Both the position numbers and the translations under genes were made by a program. Positions 11,166 to 23,785 of a DNA stretch of 64,000 nucleotides are shown piece after piece (position 1 is the stretch's first letter; each line of letters opens with the position of its first letter). The notes beneath the pieces are model-generated. The model worked only from the letters and a program-made list of their open reading frames with translations. It did no database searches and was not told where the DNA came from. Origin of the DNA: Dipteronia dyeriana. Taxonomy: Eukaryota > Streptophyta > Magnoliopsida > Sapindales > Sapindaceae. The DNA is taken from positions 117,872,146-117,936,145 of the forward strand of contig CM065296.1 in the NCBI GenBank assembly GCA_032871835.1, written 5' to 3'.

Positions 11166-12419
11166 TACACCACTACTTTAGTGTTATTTAAACAAGACTT
11201 GTTAATATGGTGCTATTTATGTAAGACCCACTCTAGAAAGTGCTATTTAATTTTTGATCCTTAATTTAATTAATGTTTATATTTATATTTTATGTTTCTT
11301 TTATAATTTATTTTGAATTTCTAAAAATATATATATTATATATATATATAACTCATCTTAATCTTCAATTCTGGTTATTTTCAAGATATAGAGAGACATT
11401 AAGAAGCTTCTAAAATTTTCTTCATGATCATGACTGATTAATATTTGAAAGGACATGTAGATCGTAAAGATCGATGCTTCTAGTAAGAGTCCAACTTATT
11501 TAACATTTTTGGTTGACAATTAATAAAGTGATTAGCTAAAAGCTAGAAAACGATATTTTTCTTTGAAATTGAAGTGACGTTGTTATCTTTTTTAACTCTA
11601 AGAAACCACACAAAGTTTTCGGAGAGGAATCTTTGGTAGGAGAACATGTAGCGAAACAAATGGAATCTCATAAAAAGTTTATTAAAGATTAAGTAGAAAA
11701 TATTACGAAAAGGGTAAGAGTATTCTTAAAATACTCATCAAATAAGGTATTTATTGAAATCAAACAAACCAAGTTATTATATCTAGTTCCAATAGATTCT
11801 TTAAATTAGACTCTTCAAATAAGATTTTCATTCTCTTTCTTCAATATTAAAGAGTAACTTCTTCATCTTCGATTATTATTATATATTGTTTTATATCATA
11901 TTATAATTATATTTAATATATATATCTTTGTTTATCTTTTTAATTAAATTCAATTAATATAATAAGTTTTAATTTATAAATTTTATTATCATAAAAATTA
12001 TATTATTAGAAAGATCTTATCTAGATATTTAAAATGGAACTAATATTGAATATTTAATAATAACATATTAATAATCTGGAAGGTTATTTAAATAATTTTC
12101 ATATTCACCCAAAAATAATTAGAATTGTTGATGGAGAGGGACAAATTTGAATGTTTTTATTAAAATAATATAAATCTATTTTTAATTGACGAGCCTTTTG
12201 GAAGAGCTTTTCTTTCACTCATCAAATTACCATATATATAGACAAGCAAACAGACATTTGAAGAGTGAAAATAAAAGAGTCTCTTGGGGATGTTCTAACA
12301 ATCATATTTATTTACATATAACTACATGTCTAATATTGCCAATTTCATTGCCTTTAACTTTAATTTAAACATTTTATCATATACATGTTAAGAATTCAAC
12401 CTTATTAAACAATGAACGA
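11166..12419. other. Intergenic AT-rich sequence
   Basis: No coding region is recognisable. The segment ending GGGGATGTTCTAAC near 12297 resembles the ending GGAGATGTTCTAAC near 28180, suggesting shared dispersed-repeat ends, but I could not define their borders. Confidence 0.4.
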
Positions 12420-12521
12420 ATAAGATGAAATCGGTCTGATGGTAAACTTCTCATACATACACTATAGGGTTATGGGTTCGAATCCTTCTTTCCCCTCAAA
12501 CCTCAAATTTATATAAATTTT

Positions 12522-12524
<3 letters not shown>
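12420..12524 (+). mobile_element. SINE-like fragment with tRNA-type promoter boxes
   Basis: The stretch has an A-box-like CTGATGGTAAACTTCTC and, about 35 bases on, a B box GGTTCGAATCC (12474-12484), the consensus internal RNA polymerase III B box. It runs into an AT microsatellite rather than a clear poly(A) tail. I infer a degenerate tRNA-derived SINE. Confidence 0.45.

Positions 12525-12525
<1 letters not shown>

Positions 12526-12568
<43 letters not shown>
12526..12568. repeat. (AT)n microsatellite
   Basis: About 21 uninterrupted AT dinucleotides. Confidence 0.95.
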
Positions 12569-12573
<5 letters not shown>

Positions 12574-12859
12574 AACCATCGGTTACATATTACAACCACA
12601 CAATCGGATAAAAATAATTACATTAACAGAAAACACAAGTACATGTATAATAAATATATTAGTAAAAGAATAATATTTGGGTACTAACTGATCATCACTT
12701 AAGATACTAACCTCTAACAAAATGGGGTGTAACACGTGACCTTTTTGTAAAGAATACAAGAAGATAAATGTAAAATATGAAAGAAAAAAGACCACGTGTA
12801 CACCCTAATTGATGGGATCTGTACTAGTCGGCACCCAAACACCCCGAGCATTATTCTTA

Positions 12860-13434
12860 GGGGTTGTTTGGTATAGGGTCATCTTTGTATGAGAATGTGA
12901 AACTCAATGCATTCCCATGTTTGGTAGCGGGTTTGATTTTTTTGTTTTCTGGAAATGTGATTCCCATCAAAATAGGTGGGTTTCAGATTACCTCCATCTG
13001 ATTTCTACCTTGGGACCATTAACAAAAATAATTTTATTTTATTTTCTTCTTCTCTATTCTTCACCATGCTTCTCAACGTTAATACCAAAACCCTCAATTT
13101 CATTTCTGAAATCCTTAATCAAAACACAATCATAACTCACAAATAATATTCTATTAAACCATTACCAAATCAACATCTCAAACATCATCACCAACACAAA
13201 AAGGGAAAAAAAAGTGTAGCAAGTATAAATATGGGTTTGCTTGATTATGCAACGACGACGTCGAACTTCGATGATGACAAAGACGACGACGACGACGGTG
13301 AATGAAAACGAAGACAACGAACGAAGGCGGCGAGCTTCGATGATGAAGACAATGATGACGACAAGCTTCGATGAAGACTTTGACGAACATCAAGAGCGGC
13401 CGGAGGCAGCGACGACGACGACGTGGAGACGATT

Positions 13435-13487
<53 letters not shown>

Positions 13488-13774
13488 ACAAATTGGGTTG
13501 GTGATGTTGTTTGAGAAATGAATCTGGTTATTTCCATATAAGTTAAATTGATTTTTTGTTTTTTGTTTTTTGTAGTTTTTAATAATAAAAAAAAAAAACA
13601 AATTCCCATGTACAACCGTACAACCAACCATGGTTACTTGATATTCTCAGGAATCATACATAATATTTCCATACACAACCAAACACACGTGTATAAGTTT
13701 TTCAAGAATCACATTACTCTGTTTAATTTTCTCAGGAATCACATTATTTTGATTATCCCATATCAAACTGTCCC
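12860..13774. mobile_element. Candidate non-autonomous PIF/Harbinger-like element
   Basis: The left end reads TTA then GGGGTTGTTTGGTATAGGG. The right end, reverse-complemented, reads GGGACAGTTTGATATGGG. GTGATTCCCATCAAAATA on the left also matches GGAATCACATTATTTTGAT on the right in inverted orientation. Ends of the GGG..GTTTGG type after TTA are typical of plant Harbinger elements. The right flank reads TAG rather than TTA, so the target duplication is not clean. Inside is an unusual CGA-rich, purine-rich segment and a GA microsatellite. The overlapping frames on both strands are low-complexity artefacts. Confidence 0.45.
13436..13484 (+). repeat. (GA)n microsatellite
   Basis: About 24 GA dinucleotides directly downstream of a purine-rich, CGA-rich segment. 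Confidence 0.95.
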
Positions 13775-13926
13775 TAGTAATATCAATCTAAAAGTAATTA
13801 AAATCAGTAATAATTCATTTTTATATACTCAAATTACAGAGATCAGTTTCTCCCATAATTATGATTCCTTATTACGTGGGAGAGGTAAACAAGTGAAAAA
13901 AGAAAAAAGGAGAAAAAACAAAACCC

Positions 13927-16211
13927 TTAAAGCGCGTTGATCACATGATCAAACCCATTTTCTTCAGCAAGAAAACCATCACAATCTCCATTAATAATTT
14001 CTTCACTATCCAAAAACTCTCTCATCATAAAATACTCAAACTTTTCAACCACACTCTCTGGCATCGAGACAAGCACTCTCACCGAGCCAAAACTAGCCAC
14101 AACCGGTAAAAACAAGCAGTAAATATCGCTTGTCACCGGACCCATATGCACCGCCTTCCCTTCTCCAAAATCCAACTCCTCCAACCCCAATTTCGACCAC
14201 TGAGAGATCACCAAGCTCGCTGAGAGGTCCGTTTTGACCGTTTTGTCCTCCAACAAATCAATCATTGACCTCACACAGTCATCAGTCAAGCTCGACTTAG
14301 CTTGTTGCACCAACTTGATACCACTGTACAAGTTTGTCGACGAGACCAAGTCTCTAGCGCTTGTTTGGGCACATCCGAGAACAAATCCATTCCCATAATA
14401 CCCCCGTGGAATTTCCGGGTCGATTTTTTTTCGAACGTTGACTGAGAATAGGAGCTTCACGTTGAGAGAAGGTGACAAGTCCAGTGACTTGACCCATGAG
14501 CGCCACGTGTGCGATGCTAGTGCTTCGAATGTGGTGCATTTTAGCGACGGTGAGCATTGCCTCTTGAGGTGTAGGATATGGGATGGGGTGAAGGTTAAGG
14601 ATGCCGGAACCAGTGGCTGAGATTGTAAATACTTGTTCATGTCCACCACAACATCCGTTGCTGTTGTTGTTGTGTACACGTGATGTGTATGATTTACTTG
14701 TGGTGGATTTCGGGGTTTCAAGACGTGGCGGGTGTGGAATGGTGTGATTGGAAGATCCAGATTGGGTTTTGCAGTCATGTGGGCCCATGCCTGTAGGAAC
14801 TGTGATGTGCCGATGCCGTCGCATAGGCAGTGGTTGATCGCGGTGCACAGGATCATTCCTCCGCAACGGAGATTTGTTACCTGCGAATCATTGTAATTGA
14901 AAAAATGGGTAATTGCACTAACAATCCTTGTATTAAGTGTAATTGCGCTTAAAAGCTAAAAATCATTGTATTTCACTGAATACCCCTTAAAACCGTGGAC
15001 CATAAACTTATTATGAAATAATTAACAAGAAGATGTGGGGGTAATATAGTCATACAAAAAAAGGAAGCGTCTAAAGAAAAAGACTGAGGTTGTATTCATA
15101 CGATCATCACATTATATTCACGTTACATGATATAATATGATTGGATCGTAAAATAAACGTACAGTCACATGAAAAGTGAAGTTTTTATTGTACCCAAAAC
15201 TGGTCACCAACCATGTTAGTGAAAGGAACCAAAGAGGGAGGTGCAATATATTGTTATCAATGACAGAGGAGTACTAGGGTCAGTGAGTGTGGGACACCAA
15301 AAATGCAATGAAAAATAATGTAAAAACGTCATCGTAGTGAAGGCAATGGGTACTATATGGCAAAGACTATTTGCCTTTGCTAGCTAAAAGGATAGAACCA
15401 TTGTTTGGTGGTTCTGGCAACGTCACTTTCCCGGGACCTTTGATATATTGAAAACAGAAATATCACATTGCAGAACATGGAAATGATTGTACTATATATA
15501 TTTGGTAACGTCAAAGGATGTGAGTACTAAATTAATTAGGAATTATATAATCTGCTCAGATTTATCTAAAATTGGTAACGTCAAAGGATATGAACACTAA
15601 ACTAATTAGAAATGATATAATCTCTGCTCATATTTTTTCACAGTTTTTGAATTTGTTTTTTTTTTTTAACTAATTAATTAATTCTTTAATCACAAAATGA
15701 AAAGTTAAAGAGAAAAAGAGAAAAATGTCGGGAATTTTTTTAACAAAGCAGAGAGAATTAAAGTTACAGAAAATCTGACCTGAACTACAAGTGGAGGAAC
15801 ATCTAAAAAGCTGTGAGCTTCAACTTTGTAGAGGAGTTTCCTCCAAGACCTGTTTGGTTTACTGGAAAGTTCAAGAAACTCGTCAGCAGAGACATCCATG
15901 AAAGCAGAGGCAAACACGGCACCTTCTCCATTACAATCAACTTCAAGCTTCTGATCATCCTCTCTACTGGTTCTCAATCTACCAGCTAATGGGTAGTAGT
16001 CGACAAGCAGTTTAGAAAGGGAATATTTCAAGACTTCTAAGCTGACAGATTTCTTGAAAAGGTAGAGATATTTAATGGAGAATCTCAAGAACTTTTGATC
16101 GTCAAGATTTGAGAGATACAGGGAATGGTTTGGAGTTTGAGTTTCTGGGGAAACTAAACTGGGTTGGTTTTGATGGTAACAACAATCTGGTAGCTCTTGA
16201 GATTTTAACAT
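13927..16211 (-). CDS. BAHD (HXXXD) acyl-CoA-dependent acyltransferase, two exons
   Basis: BAHD enzymes are soluble plant acyltransferases that move an acyl or hydroxycinnamoyl group from CoA to an alcohol or amine. Exon 1 is 16211-15780 and exon 2 is 14880-13927. The intron joins LVVQ to VTNLRCGG, a conserved BAHD intron position. The product is about 461 residues, normal for the family. YPLAGRLR lies in exon 1. The catalytic HXXXD is NHCLCDG near residue 160, and the structural DFGWG motif appears as DFGEG near residue 385. The surrounding blocks (CTTFEALASHTWRSW, GYYGNGFVL) fit the clade that includes omega-hydroxy fatty acid feruloyl transferases, but the substrate cannot be read from sequence. 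I chose the ATG at 16211; an in-frame ATG at 16340 would add a Lys/Glu-rich leader that looks like 5' UTR. Confidence 0.9.
14881..15779 (-). other. Intron of the BAHD gene, with a 70-bp tandem duplication
   Basis: The minus strand has donor GTCAGA at 15779 and acceptor CGCAG at 14881. Inside, 15501-15570 and 15571-15640 are two similar 70-bp copies, each starting with a TTGGTAACGTCAAAGGA motif and diverged by several substitutions. Confidence 0.75.
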
Positions 16212-16340
16212 GTTCTCTGCTGCCAGCTTATTTTTCTTCTTCTTTTCTTCTTGGTTTTTTTTTTCTTTTTTTCTTGATTTGATTTCTCTTTCCCTCTCGC
16301 GGTTGTTGTTTGACGCTGATAAAGAAATGGAAATTAACAA

Positions 16341-16924
16341 AGACAGTGAGAGATTTGTACTGACGAGAGAGAAACAAAGGGACAGTCGAAGATCTAACGG
16401 TTGGATATGGTGATAGTACGATGAGATTCTTTTAGAAGAGGGAGGTGGCTAAAGCGGAGGTCACTTATACTTGTGCTTACTATAAGCTATATTAAGCTCG
16501 ATCACTTTTTGGAAAAAGTCTTGCGTGTATCTAATGCATTGCATATCCTCCGTTCAAATCAAATCACACCCTTGGAATTGATATACCGATATCGGCGACC
16601 AATCAGGTGTGAATCCAAGACTTAATCGTAGGGTGGGCTAAATTAAATATAAAATTTTTAAACGGAGTTCTGCCCCTGCAACCAATCATATACAAAATGC
16701 AATTGATTAAATAGATGATGAATATTCAAATCATCACACCCTTTGTGATTTGGTGATCTATCATGTTTATTTTTTATATTATAAAAATATGATCGACTAG
16801 AAGATGTATGATTTATCTTGAAGTTACTAAAGGCCGGATTTTTCTCTACCTTTTCATTATTGACGTCCTATTCAAATATATCGGTCGATTTTACCGATCT
16901 GATATGATTGTATAGTTTTTAGAG

Positions 16925-16925
<1 letters not shown>
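16341..16925. promoter_or_regulatory. Upstream region of the BAHD gene
   Basis: This holds the presumed promoter and 5' leader of the minus-strand acyltransferase gene, with CT/GA-rich leader sequence near 16240-16300. No other gene is seen. I could not place a convincing TATA box. Confidence 0.35.

Positions 16926-16977
<52 letters not shown>
16926..16977. repeat. (AT)n microsatellite
   Basis: About 26 AT dinucleotides. Confidence 0.95.
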
Positions 16978-16978
<1 letters not shown>

Positions 16979-18005
16979 TACAAATTTGATAAATGTATTT
17001 AATAGGATCTATCATAATTAAATATTATATATATAATTCAAATATATATTCTGATAATTATGAGATATCGAATGCATACCTATAACAACGAAAGAGAATT
17101 ACTACAATACATAAATAGACTTAATTAATGATATACAAGCAAACCCGTACGATATATAGAATATGATACACAATAACATTACAAATCAACTTATAAATTT
17201 TTTTAAAAGGAAAAAACATGTATCAACTAATAAAATAAAAGTACACGTGGAAGTCACAAAATCTGAGTCTTAGCGGCTAGCACATGAGCATGTGACATGT
17301 GTAGAGGGTATCTAGGGTGAAGGTAAAGTGAAAGAAATAGCCAAAGTTTGGTAACAAGCAACAACAACAAAAAATGACGTACCCAAGGGCCAAGTGTCAA
17401 ATGCCAAATTTGTGAAGCTGCAAATTGTATACCCCCTCCACAGAGTTTTACATTTTTTTTTAACGAAATCTACCCACTAACATTTAAACTCTAAACTCGT
17501 ACATTCTATATCAAATATAATATTATTATTTGTCAATTTAAATTGACCTTTAAAATTATTAAAATTATGTATTGGAGTCATGTCTACGTCCAATTTTAGA
17601 TGATCAGAGGCGTTTCTTATATTTACAACTTTTTCTGTAATTTTTTTATTTTTTTGTCATTTACTTGTAAAATTGCTCATGACTCCAAGTGTCAAGTATG
17701 TAAGTTGGTGGCCAAAACCAAAATGCCCTCCAATCCTCATCTAAAATGATTTTCAAGCCAGAAACTATTTTGCATGCCTATTGCCTCAGTGGCCCTCATC
17801 AGCTTTTCATTTGTGGCATTCTTCTGTTCATTGGAAATATAATATTAAAATATAGGCAAAACCGATATAAAACACCCTACATAATATATAATCATTTATG
17901 TTTTCTGTTGTAAGAGTAGATATTAACGTCTATAATGTATATTTAGATGTTTTTCAGCTTTTGACTAAAGCAATTATTAGAGTTAATTAGATAATTTATT
18001 TGTGA
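16978..18005. other. Intergenic AT-rich sequence
   Basis: I see no coding region or complete repeat. The next structured feature is the inverted-repeat element starting at 18006. Confidence 0.4.
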
Positions 18006-18682
18006 GGGAATTGCACAAACATCCATTAAGGTTTTATAAAATTGTATGAATATGACAGCTTTAGTTATATACGTACAAACTTTCCTCGATATTTGAAAAT
18101 TGTTGCACAAACATCCCCTGCTAATAAATGGATCCGTTAATCAATGGTCAAAAGTGTAAATGATCTAAAATACCCTTTATTTTTATTTTAAATAAACTAA
18201 AAAAATTAAAAAAAAAAAGATAAAAAATGTTAAAAATATATTTTAGAAAACATAAATGTATCTTAAATCTAAAACCTATAAAAAAGTTCATCTTTACAAA
18301 TAAAAAAAATAGGTTTCTACACAATTTAATAATAATTAAATTTTAAAATTTAAATTTATTCAAAATCATTGGGGATTGCAAAAACTCTTTTTTTTTTTTT
18401 GAAGAATTTTTTTTCTAGGTGTCCGGTTAAAATACATTCATGTTTTTTAAAAGTTTTTAAATATTTTTTATCTTATTTTTAAATTTTTTTAGTTTATTAT
18501 TAAAAATATAGAATATTTTAGACTTTTTACACGTTTGACAATTGATTAACGGATCTATCTAATGGTAGGTGATGTTTGTACAATATTTTTCAAATGTTGA
18601 GAGACGTTTGTGTATATATGATCAAAATTGATATATTCGTACAATTTTATCAAATCTCGGGGGACTTTTATGCAATTCTCCC
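18006..18682. mobile_element. Long-TIR MULE-like MITE
   Basis: The left end begins GGGAATTGCACAAACATCC and the right end, reverse-complemented, begins GGGAGAATTGCATAAAAGTCC. The inverted arms run about 170 bp. Shared inner blocks include TTTATAAAATTGTA(T/C)GAATAT, TATTTGAAAA and GTACAAACATC. Such long terminal repeats with no transposase are typical of non-autonomous Mutator-like elements. The flanks do not show a clean 9-bp duplication, so the family call is provisional. Confidence 0.65.
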
Positions 18683-20355
18683 TATATTTTCATGGTCTAG
18701 ATTTTTGAAGAAGAAGAAGGAAACAAATAAATAAACGTGTATGATGTATAGATACGCAATGGAGTTTTAATGGATGTAGGGCGAATAATAAATATCAAAT
18801 TGAAAAAGTGTGTTTGAATTTTTGGAGGCACGTCTAACAATGAAAGCAACATTTTGATGATAAAAACAAAAGATATAACCAGATCATATAGTAAATCACT
18901 AAATCTCCTGACAATCATATTTTGTATATCTCATGATATAGACACTACTGTTCCTTTATATATATATATATCATCATATCCTTTGTATTTACTCTCTATT
19001 GCTTTGATTCCTTTTTTGATTTAAATGCAAAAAAAATAAAAAAAAATCAAATTGAGTGACTGCAAAAATACTATGGAGAAAAATTGAGAATACAGTTGGA
19101 CACACTTGTGGGTAGAGGGGTGTGTTTCCTGTTTGGAGGTTGGGGGACTGCATTATCACTCATCAACAGCCGGCCAGAGTGGCATTATGATGCAAATCAT
19201 GTGCTATGTCTCTCATTCATCTTAGCTAGTGTCTTCAATCAACTCTTCCGGTCGAAAATTTGTGGAAAATTCCGCGATCAATTGTATATGTAGTTAACTT
19301 TAGAGAGGGTTGGCTGAATGGTCAGACCTATGGCTTAACGTGAGCCTATTTTGATTCGGAGCTTTGGTTGATTTTCAGTCTCAACAAAATTATTTGATGG
19401 GAATGATTAAATATGATTCCCAGTGTCGACTCAAATTAAAGGAATGAATATATGTATTAAATATTTACAAAAGGGAAGGCAAAGAAAGCAAACATAACAG
19501 AACAAGCATCCAATTCTCAAGTAATATGTACATTAATATAAGTTTTCATGTCATAGAAAAGCAAAGAAAAACTAGTGTTTGAAAGACAATTCAGGAACAT
19601 TTCAATGGTTATCTAATTGTTGAGATAAGCAGAATATTTCGTGTTTTATTGGCATTATGGAATCCACTTTCTTAAGATCGATTTGTTTAATCTTGTTCCA
19701 GGGATGACCAGGCGATTAGACCCTTCAACTTTCTTAAACACGAAAGATTTTTTGTGCTTGGTATGATATGGAATCTACTCATTTGTCAAACCCATCTAAA
19801 CCAATCTTATATATATATATATGATCTGCTTGCATATATGCCCTAACAGTGCTCAAATTTGCATCTTCTGATCAAATTTTCCAAACTACCGACGAATTTG
19901 ATTACCAGTCTCTAGGTTATGGAGTCCAAAATCTCTAAGAAAAATGCAAGAGCACTTTGGTGATGTCATACCCCATTTATTTAGTCCCCTAATGCCACTC
20001 CTCCATTAATGGTGTGACAATGCACTCATTTAACCTAATCATATAGTTTTTATTATCATCATCATTCTCAATCATGACCATCTTCGACAAATATGGTAGA
20101 CAGTTGATTCCACAACTCCAATTAGAACAAGCAAATTTCCATTCCAAGTCCCAAATCCCAAAAGGTATATATGGATGACTCCACTATTGTTAAGTAGGAC
20201 CTCCTGATGAAACATTTTAAGTTGGCTCAAACTATGATATGCTCCAAAAATTTCTCAAACAATGGAAAGAGTCAAATTTATACAATAATATTGTGACATG
20301 TGGGGTGCACCGATCAAATTTATTTACTCAATGCACAATTTAAGTTTGCATAATT
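18683..20355. other. Intergenic sequence, no gene seen
   Basis: A 69-codon open frame at 19084-19293 has no recognisable motif and I do not call it. The composition is ordinary AT-rich non-coding DNA. Confidence 0.4.
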
Positions 20356-20359
20356 CCAA

Positions 20360-22430
20360 TCTTTGGTCATTTCATGTCGATGAATAAAAAAATTGTTGAT
20401 GAAAATGACCAGAGCATGAACTAAGGGACAAGAGAACATGGTTAAGGAAAGCTAGTAACTCTAACCACAACCTGACCTCTTGAAGCATTGCAAAGGGGAT
20501 TGATGGTGACACTCGTGCTACCTGCTCCAGCTTCCTCCCGTGATATGTCCTGCATAACACATTTCTAATGACAGAAAAGATAAACTTATGCCAAATTTAT
20601 AAAATGTTCAGATCCGCCAACAATCTATGATATATTACATCTATGAGCTATAATATGTTTGTTCTAGAAAAGTCAATGCAAATACGTAATTAGAGGCAGA
20701 AACCTTGCTTATGGAAAAACATAAATTAACCTCTAAAGTAACAAAATTTAGGAAGCAATTTATACCTTCTGAGACCCCATTCAAGTCTCTTACACTGCTC
20801 CATGCTTGATCTCAAAACTAAACCTTTAAAACTTTTTGACAAGCGTAATAATTAGAGACGTTGGAAGAAGTATGGTTTCTTCACATTAATGATTAAAATG
20901 TTGATGCTAAGGAAGACTGAGTGTACTCAAGACTGGAGACTAATGGTATGCTTATTTTTTAAATTATATCAAAAAAATTCCCTCCATCTGCCTATTCTCA
21001 TTCACTATACCAGCATTCGTAATAGCTGTCCCACACATTCTTCTGGTCCTTTGCTGAACACATGCACGTCTTCATGTTGATAGTCAATCAATAAACATGA
21101 TGGAACTACTATTTGATTGGTCATATAAACGGATACCATTAATAAGACAGCAGGACCAAGAGTTTTCAATCCGGCAGCATACACCGCAATTGGCTCATTA
21201 AATACTTACGATTTCAAAACCACATCTGATGCTGTTTATACATAACAAAAAGTTATGGTACAGAGAATAACAGTAAGGCACAGTATCAATTCACCAATGA
21301 TAAGAAGCACAAAACAAGTATACACAAGTTTTGAGTTTTGACAACAAACAAACAAACAATAGGGAAAGTCACAATATCACACTTACAGTGGTTTCTTCCA
21401 GAAACACATAGACAACAAGCACAACATTCTTCTGTAATGAATCTCAAGGAAATCTTTAACAAGACATGCGATCCTTTTAGGAGTTATGTTAGAAAAGAGG
21501 ACGACACATGCAACAAATAACACCGCAGCACCTCACATCATCAATTTTTCGATAAGCTCTAACGACTAAGGTGTAGCTCTAACAAAAATGAAGAATATTA
21601 ATAGCTCAACAAGTTCTCCTGATCATGTACACGACTCCGTGAGAGTACACTTTGCTTAAATGTACCTAATTTTACAGAATCACTCCTCTTCACAGTCTGT
21701 TATGGTTACATGTACTTAAAATCCTCTTTAAAGAATTGAAAATCATTCAATCAGTAGCCAGCTAGCAAGGCTCTCTTCAAGAGAAAATAATCAACTGTTT
21801 AATTATCTTTGTTTCGAAAACAAAGATAAGCAAGCAATGTTCATATTAGAATCAAAGCTGTACCATTCTCAATAAAGATAATTATACAATACCAACAAGT
21901 GAATTGATTAAATGCAACTAACTGGAACATGAAAAATGTAAACTCAGTTGAAATAAACTTCAATTATCTGTTAGCTTAATTTTAAATAACTATATCAAAT
22001 GAAAATCAACATCAATTCAGTGAAAATAAGAAACCAAAACTGAATTTCCACTAATGAAGAATTGGGAAATTTTGCATCAATCTCCAATTTTAGATCTATC
22101 CAATGTGCAAAACTAAAACAAAAATTGATGATTGGTTTCATGAGAGCACACAAAAACAATCAGAAAACTGAAACGACGATACATTATAACATATATAATA
22201 AAAAGGCAATGTCCAAATAAACTGTTGAATCTTATAAGTATATATAATAACGAAAGAAGAAACTCACTGAATGTAGTTGTGTCGCGAGCGAGAGAGCAGG
22301 CCGTGGTACGAATTACGGTGTTTTGGAAATGTAGTACGAGGCAACGAGAAAGTGAAACAGCGGGAAACTGGAACAATAACAAATCACACTCGTATAGTCG
22401 TAGTGTCGAAGATTTTTTTTTTTCTCTCAA
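20360..22430 (-). other. Possible spliced minus-strand transcript of unknown product
   Basis: Several well-formed exon-like edges occur in order on the minus strand. A pyrimidine-rich leader ends at a GTGAGT donor near 22265. A small block is bounded by an ACAG acceptor and a GTAAGT donor near 21210-21235. A block with ATG near 20805 ends at a GTATAA donor (20765). A block preceded by a TATGCAG acceptor near 20550 reads on to a stop near 20372. Joining the last two gives a frame of about 75 codons starting MEQCKRLEWGLRR. I do not recognise it. It could be a small gene, a non-coding RNA or chance. Confidence 0.25.
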
Positions 22431-22490
22431 ATTCCTATTCAAACTGTTTATTTACATTAACTATTTAATAGTGTTAAATTATTCAACAAT

Positions 22491-22495
22491 GCGGG

Positions 22496-22538
<43 letters not shown>

Positions 22539-22563
22539 GCGTGTTCGATCCACGCTCACCGCA
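22491..22563 (+). tRNA. tRNA-Phe(GAA): tRNA-Phe (anticodon GAA)
   Basis: The 73-nt gene folds as a standard cloverleaf: acceptor GCGGGGA with TCACCGC, D arm GCTCAGTTGGGAGAGC, anticodon stem-loop TCAGACTGAAGATCTGA with GAA anticodon, and T arm GCGTGTTCGATCCACGC. The discriminator base is A and there is no intron or encoded CCA, as expected for nuclear tRNAs. The internal A and B boxes are intact and a TTTT follows at once (22564), which should end RNA polymerase III transcription. It matches the known plant cytosolic tRNA-Phe closely and looks functional. Confidence 0.97.
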
Positions 22564-22567
22564 TTTT
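22564..22567 (+). terminator. RNA polymerase III terminator of the tRNA gene
   Basis: A run of four T directly follows the discriminator base. Confidence 0.7.
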
Positions 22568-22764
22568 GTATCAAAAGTGGACCTTTTTTAAAAAAAAATA
22601 AAATCAAATGGGCAGGTGGGCCGGGCATTTTTTATTATTCAAATGGGCTTCTCACCTATTTAAAACAGATACCAACGTTTTGAAATTCTATTTCTGTTTC
22701 TGGGATCCTCGAGAAAAAAAATGCGTTAATTTAATAATTCAAATCCTACTAATATAATCGAAAT

Positions 22765-23785
22765 GTGTAGGGGCATCAAAAGGGTCGGGCCGGGCTTGTC
22801 TATTAAGATCGGTGAGCAGGTGCCAGGAGGTCATACATGAGGGCATGACTGAGTCTAAAGAATGAAAAATAATTACTATTATTCTTTATTAGCATTAGTT
22901 TCTCCTTAACTTTATGCGAGTTTACATTTTATCCCTTGAATTTTTTTTTAGACATTAAATCCCTTGAACTCTCAAGTATTGGTAAACAGTATGGTTTATT
23001 ATCCTCTGAATGTCTGTTTGAGTGGATATCTACAGTCAGGCTTTTGCCAATAAATGAAAGTTCTGAGGTTTAATGTTTAAACAAAAGTTCAAAGAGTAAA
23101 ATGCAAATTCGAGTAAAATTCAGGGGAGACTAGTGCCAATAACCCTTTTTCTATACAAAACAAGCTAAAACCTAGTGGTGTGAAAATGAACCAAGTCCAA
23201 GGAGGCCGATATGTATGACCTGCCAATAAGAATGGGTCGGACCAGGTCCGGTCAACGAAGAGCTCGTGCCGGCCCAAGACCGGCACATTGGCGTGTCGAG
23301 CCAGAGGTGGTCGATCTGGCACAACACGACACGCTGGGGGGCCAAGTCCAACTTGCGGCACGCTGGACCAGCAAGGCTATCCTGCCGTTTGGCCTTTTAA
23401 TTTAATTTTGTTAAAAATACTTGGTCGATCCCGACTTGCATGTTGGTCCAGTCCGGCACGCCAGCACGGCTTGTCGGAGACAGACCTCTGTGCTGTGTCG
23501 GATCATGTTTTTTGAAAACGTGCCAGACCTTCTTCGGCCCACTCTTCGATTCTGTGCAGATCAGGCCTGACCTGTTTTCAAAAACGGATTAGGCGTGTTG
23601 AACCTAGTTGGACCAAACCGGTCCGAATTTACATAATTACTAAAACCTAATTGGGCAGGGCCTAGTCTCACAAAAAATATATTAAGGCCCAGCCTGGCCA
23701 GTATCCGGCCTTAAACCTTAATTGGTCCTTAAAATTACAGCCCGGCTTGGTCCGGCCGGACCGGCCCATTGAACAAATGGTTACA
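22765..23785. mobile_element. hAT-like GC-rich debris
   Basis: The segment starts near TAGGGGCATCAAAAGGGTCGG, in the style of plant hAT ends. It contains dense GGCCGG, GTCCGG and GCCGGCAC motifs between about 23215 and 23770. The open frames inside follow the GC skew and carry no domain. No matching right end or 8-bp duplication was found, so it may be more than one fragment. Confidence 0.35.

Noticed and set aside
13178..13631. Overlapping open frames of 87-149 codons on both strands
   Set aside because: They are kept open by (GA)n and CGA-rich low-complexity sequence; the peptides are Ser/Leu or Arg/Glu repeats with no domain.
19084..19293. 69-codon plus-strand frame
   Set aside because: No motif, no splice context and no nearby regulatory signal; within chance for this length.
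23089..23515. Frames with Arg/Gly/Pro-rich peptides
   Set aside because: They follow the GC-rich hAT subterminal repeats on both strands and have no conserved domain.
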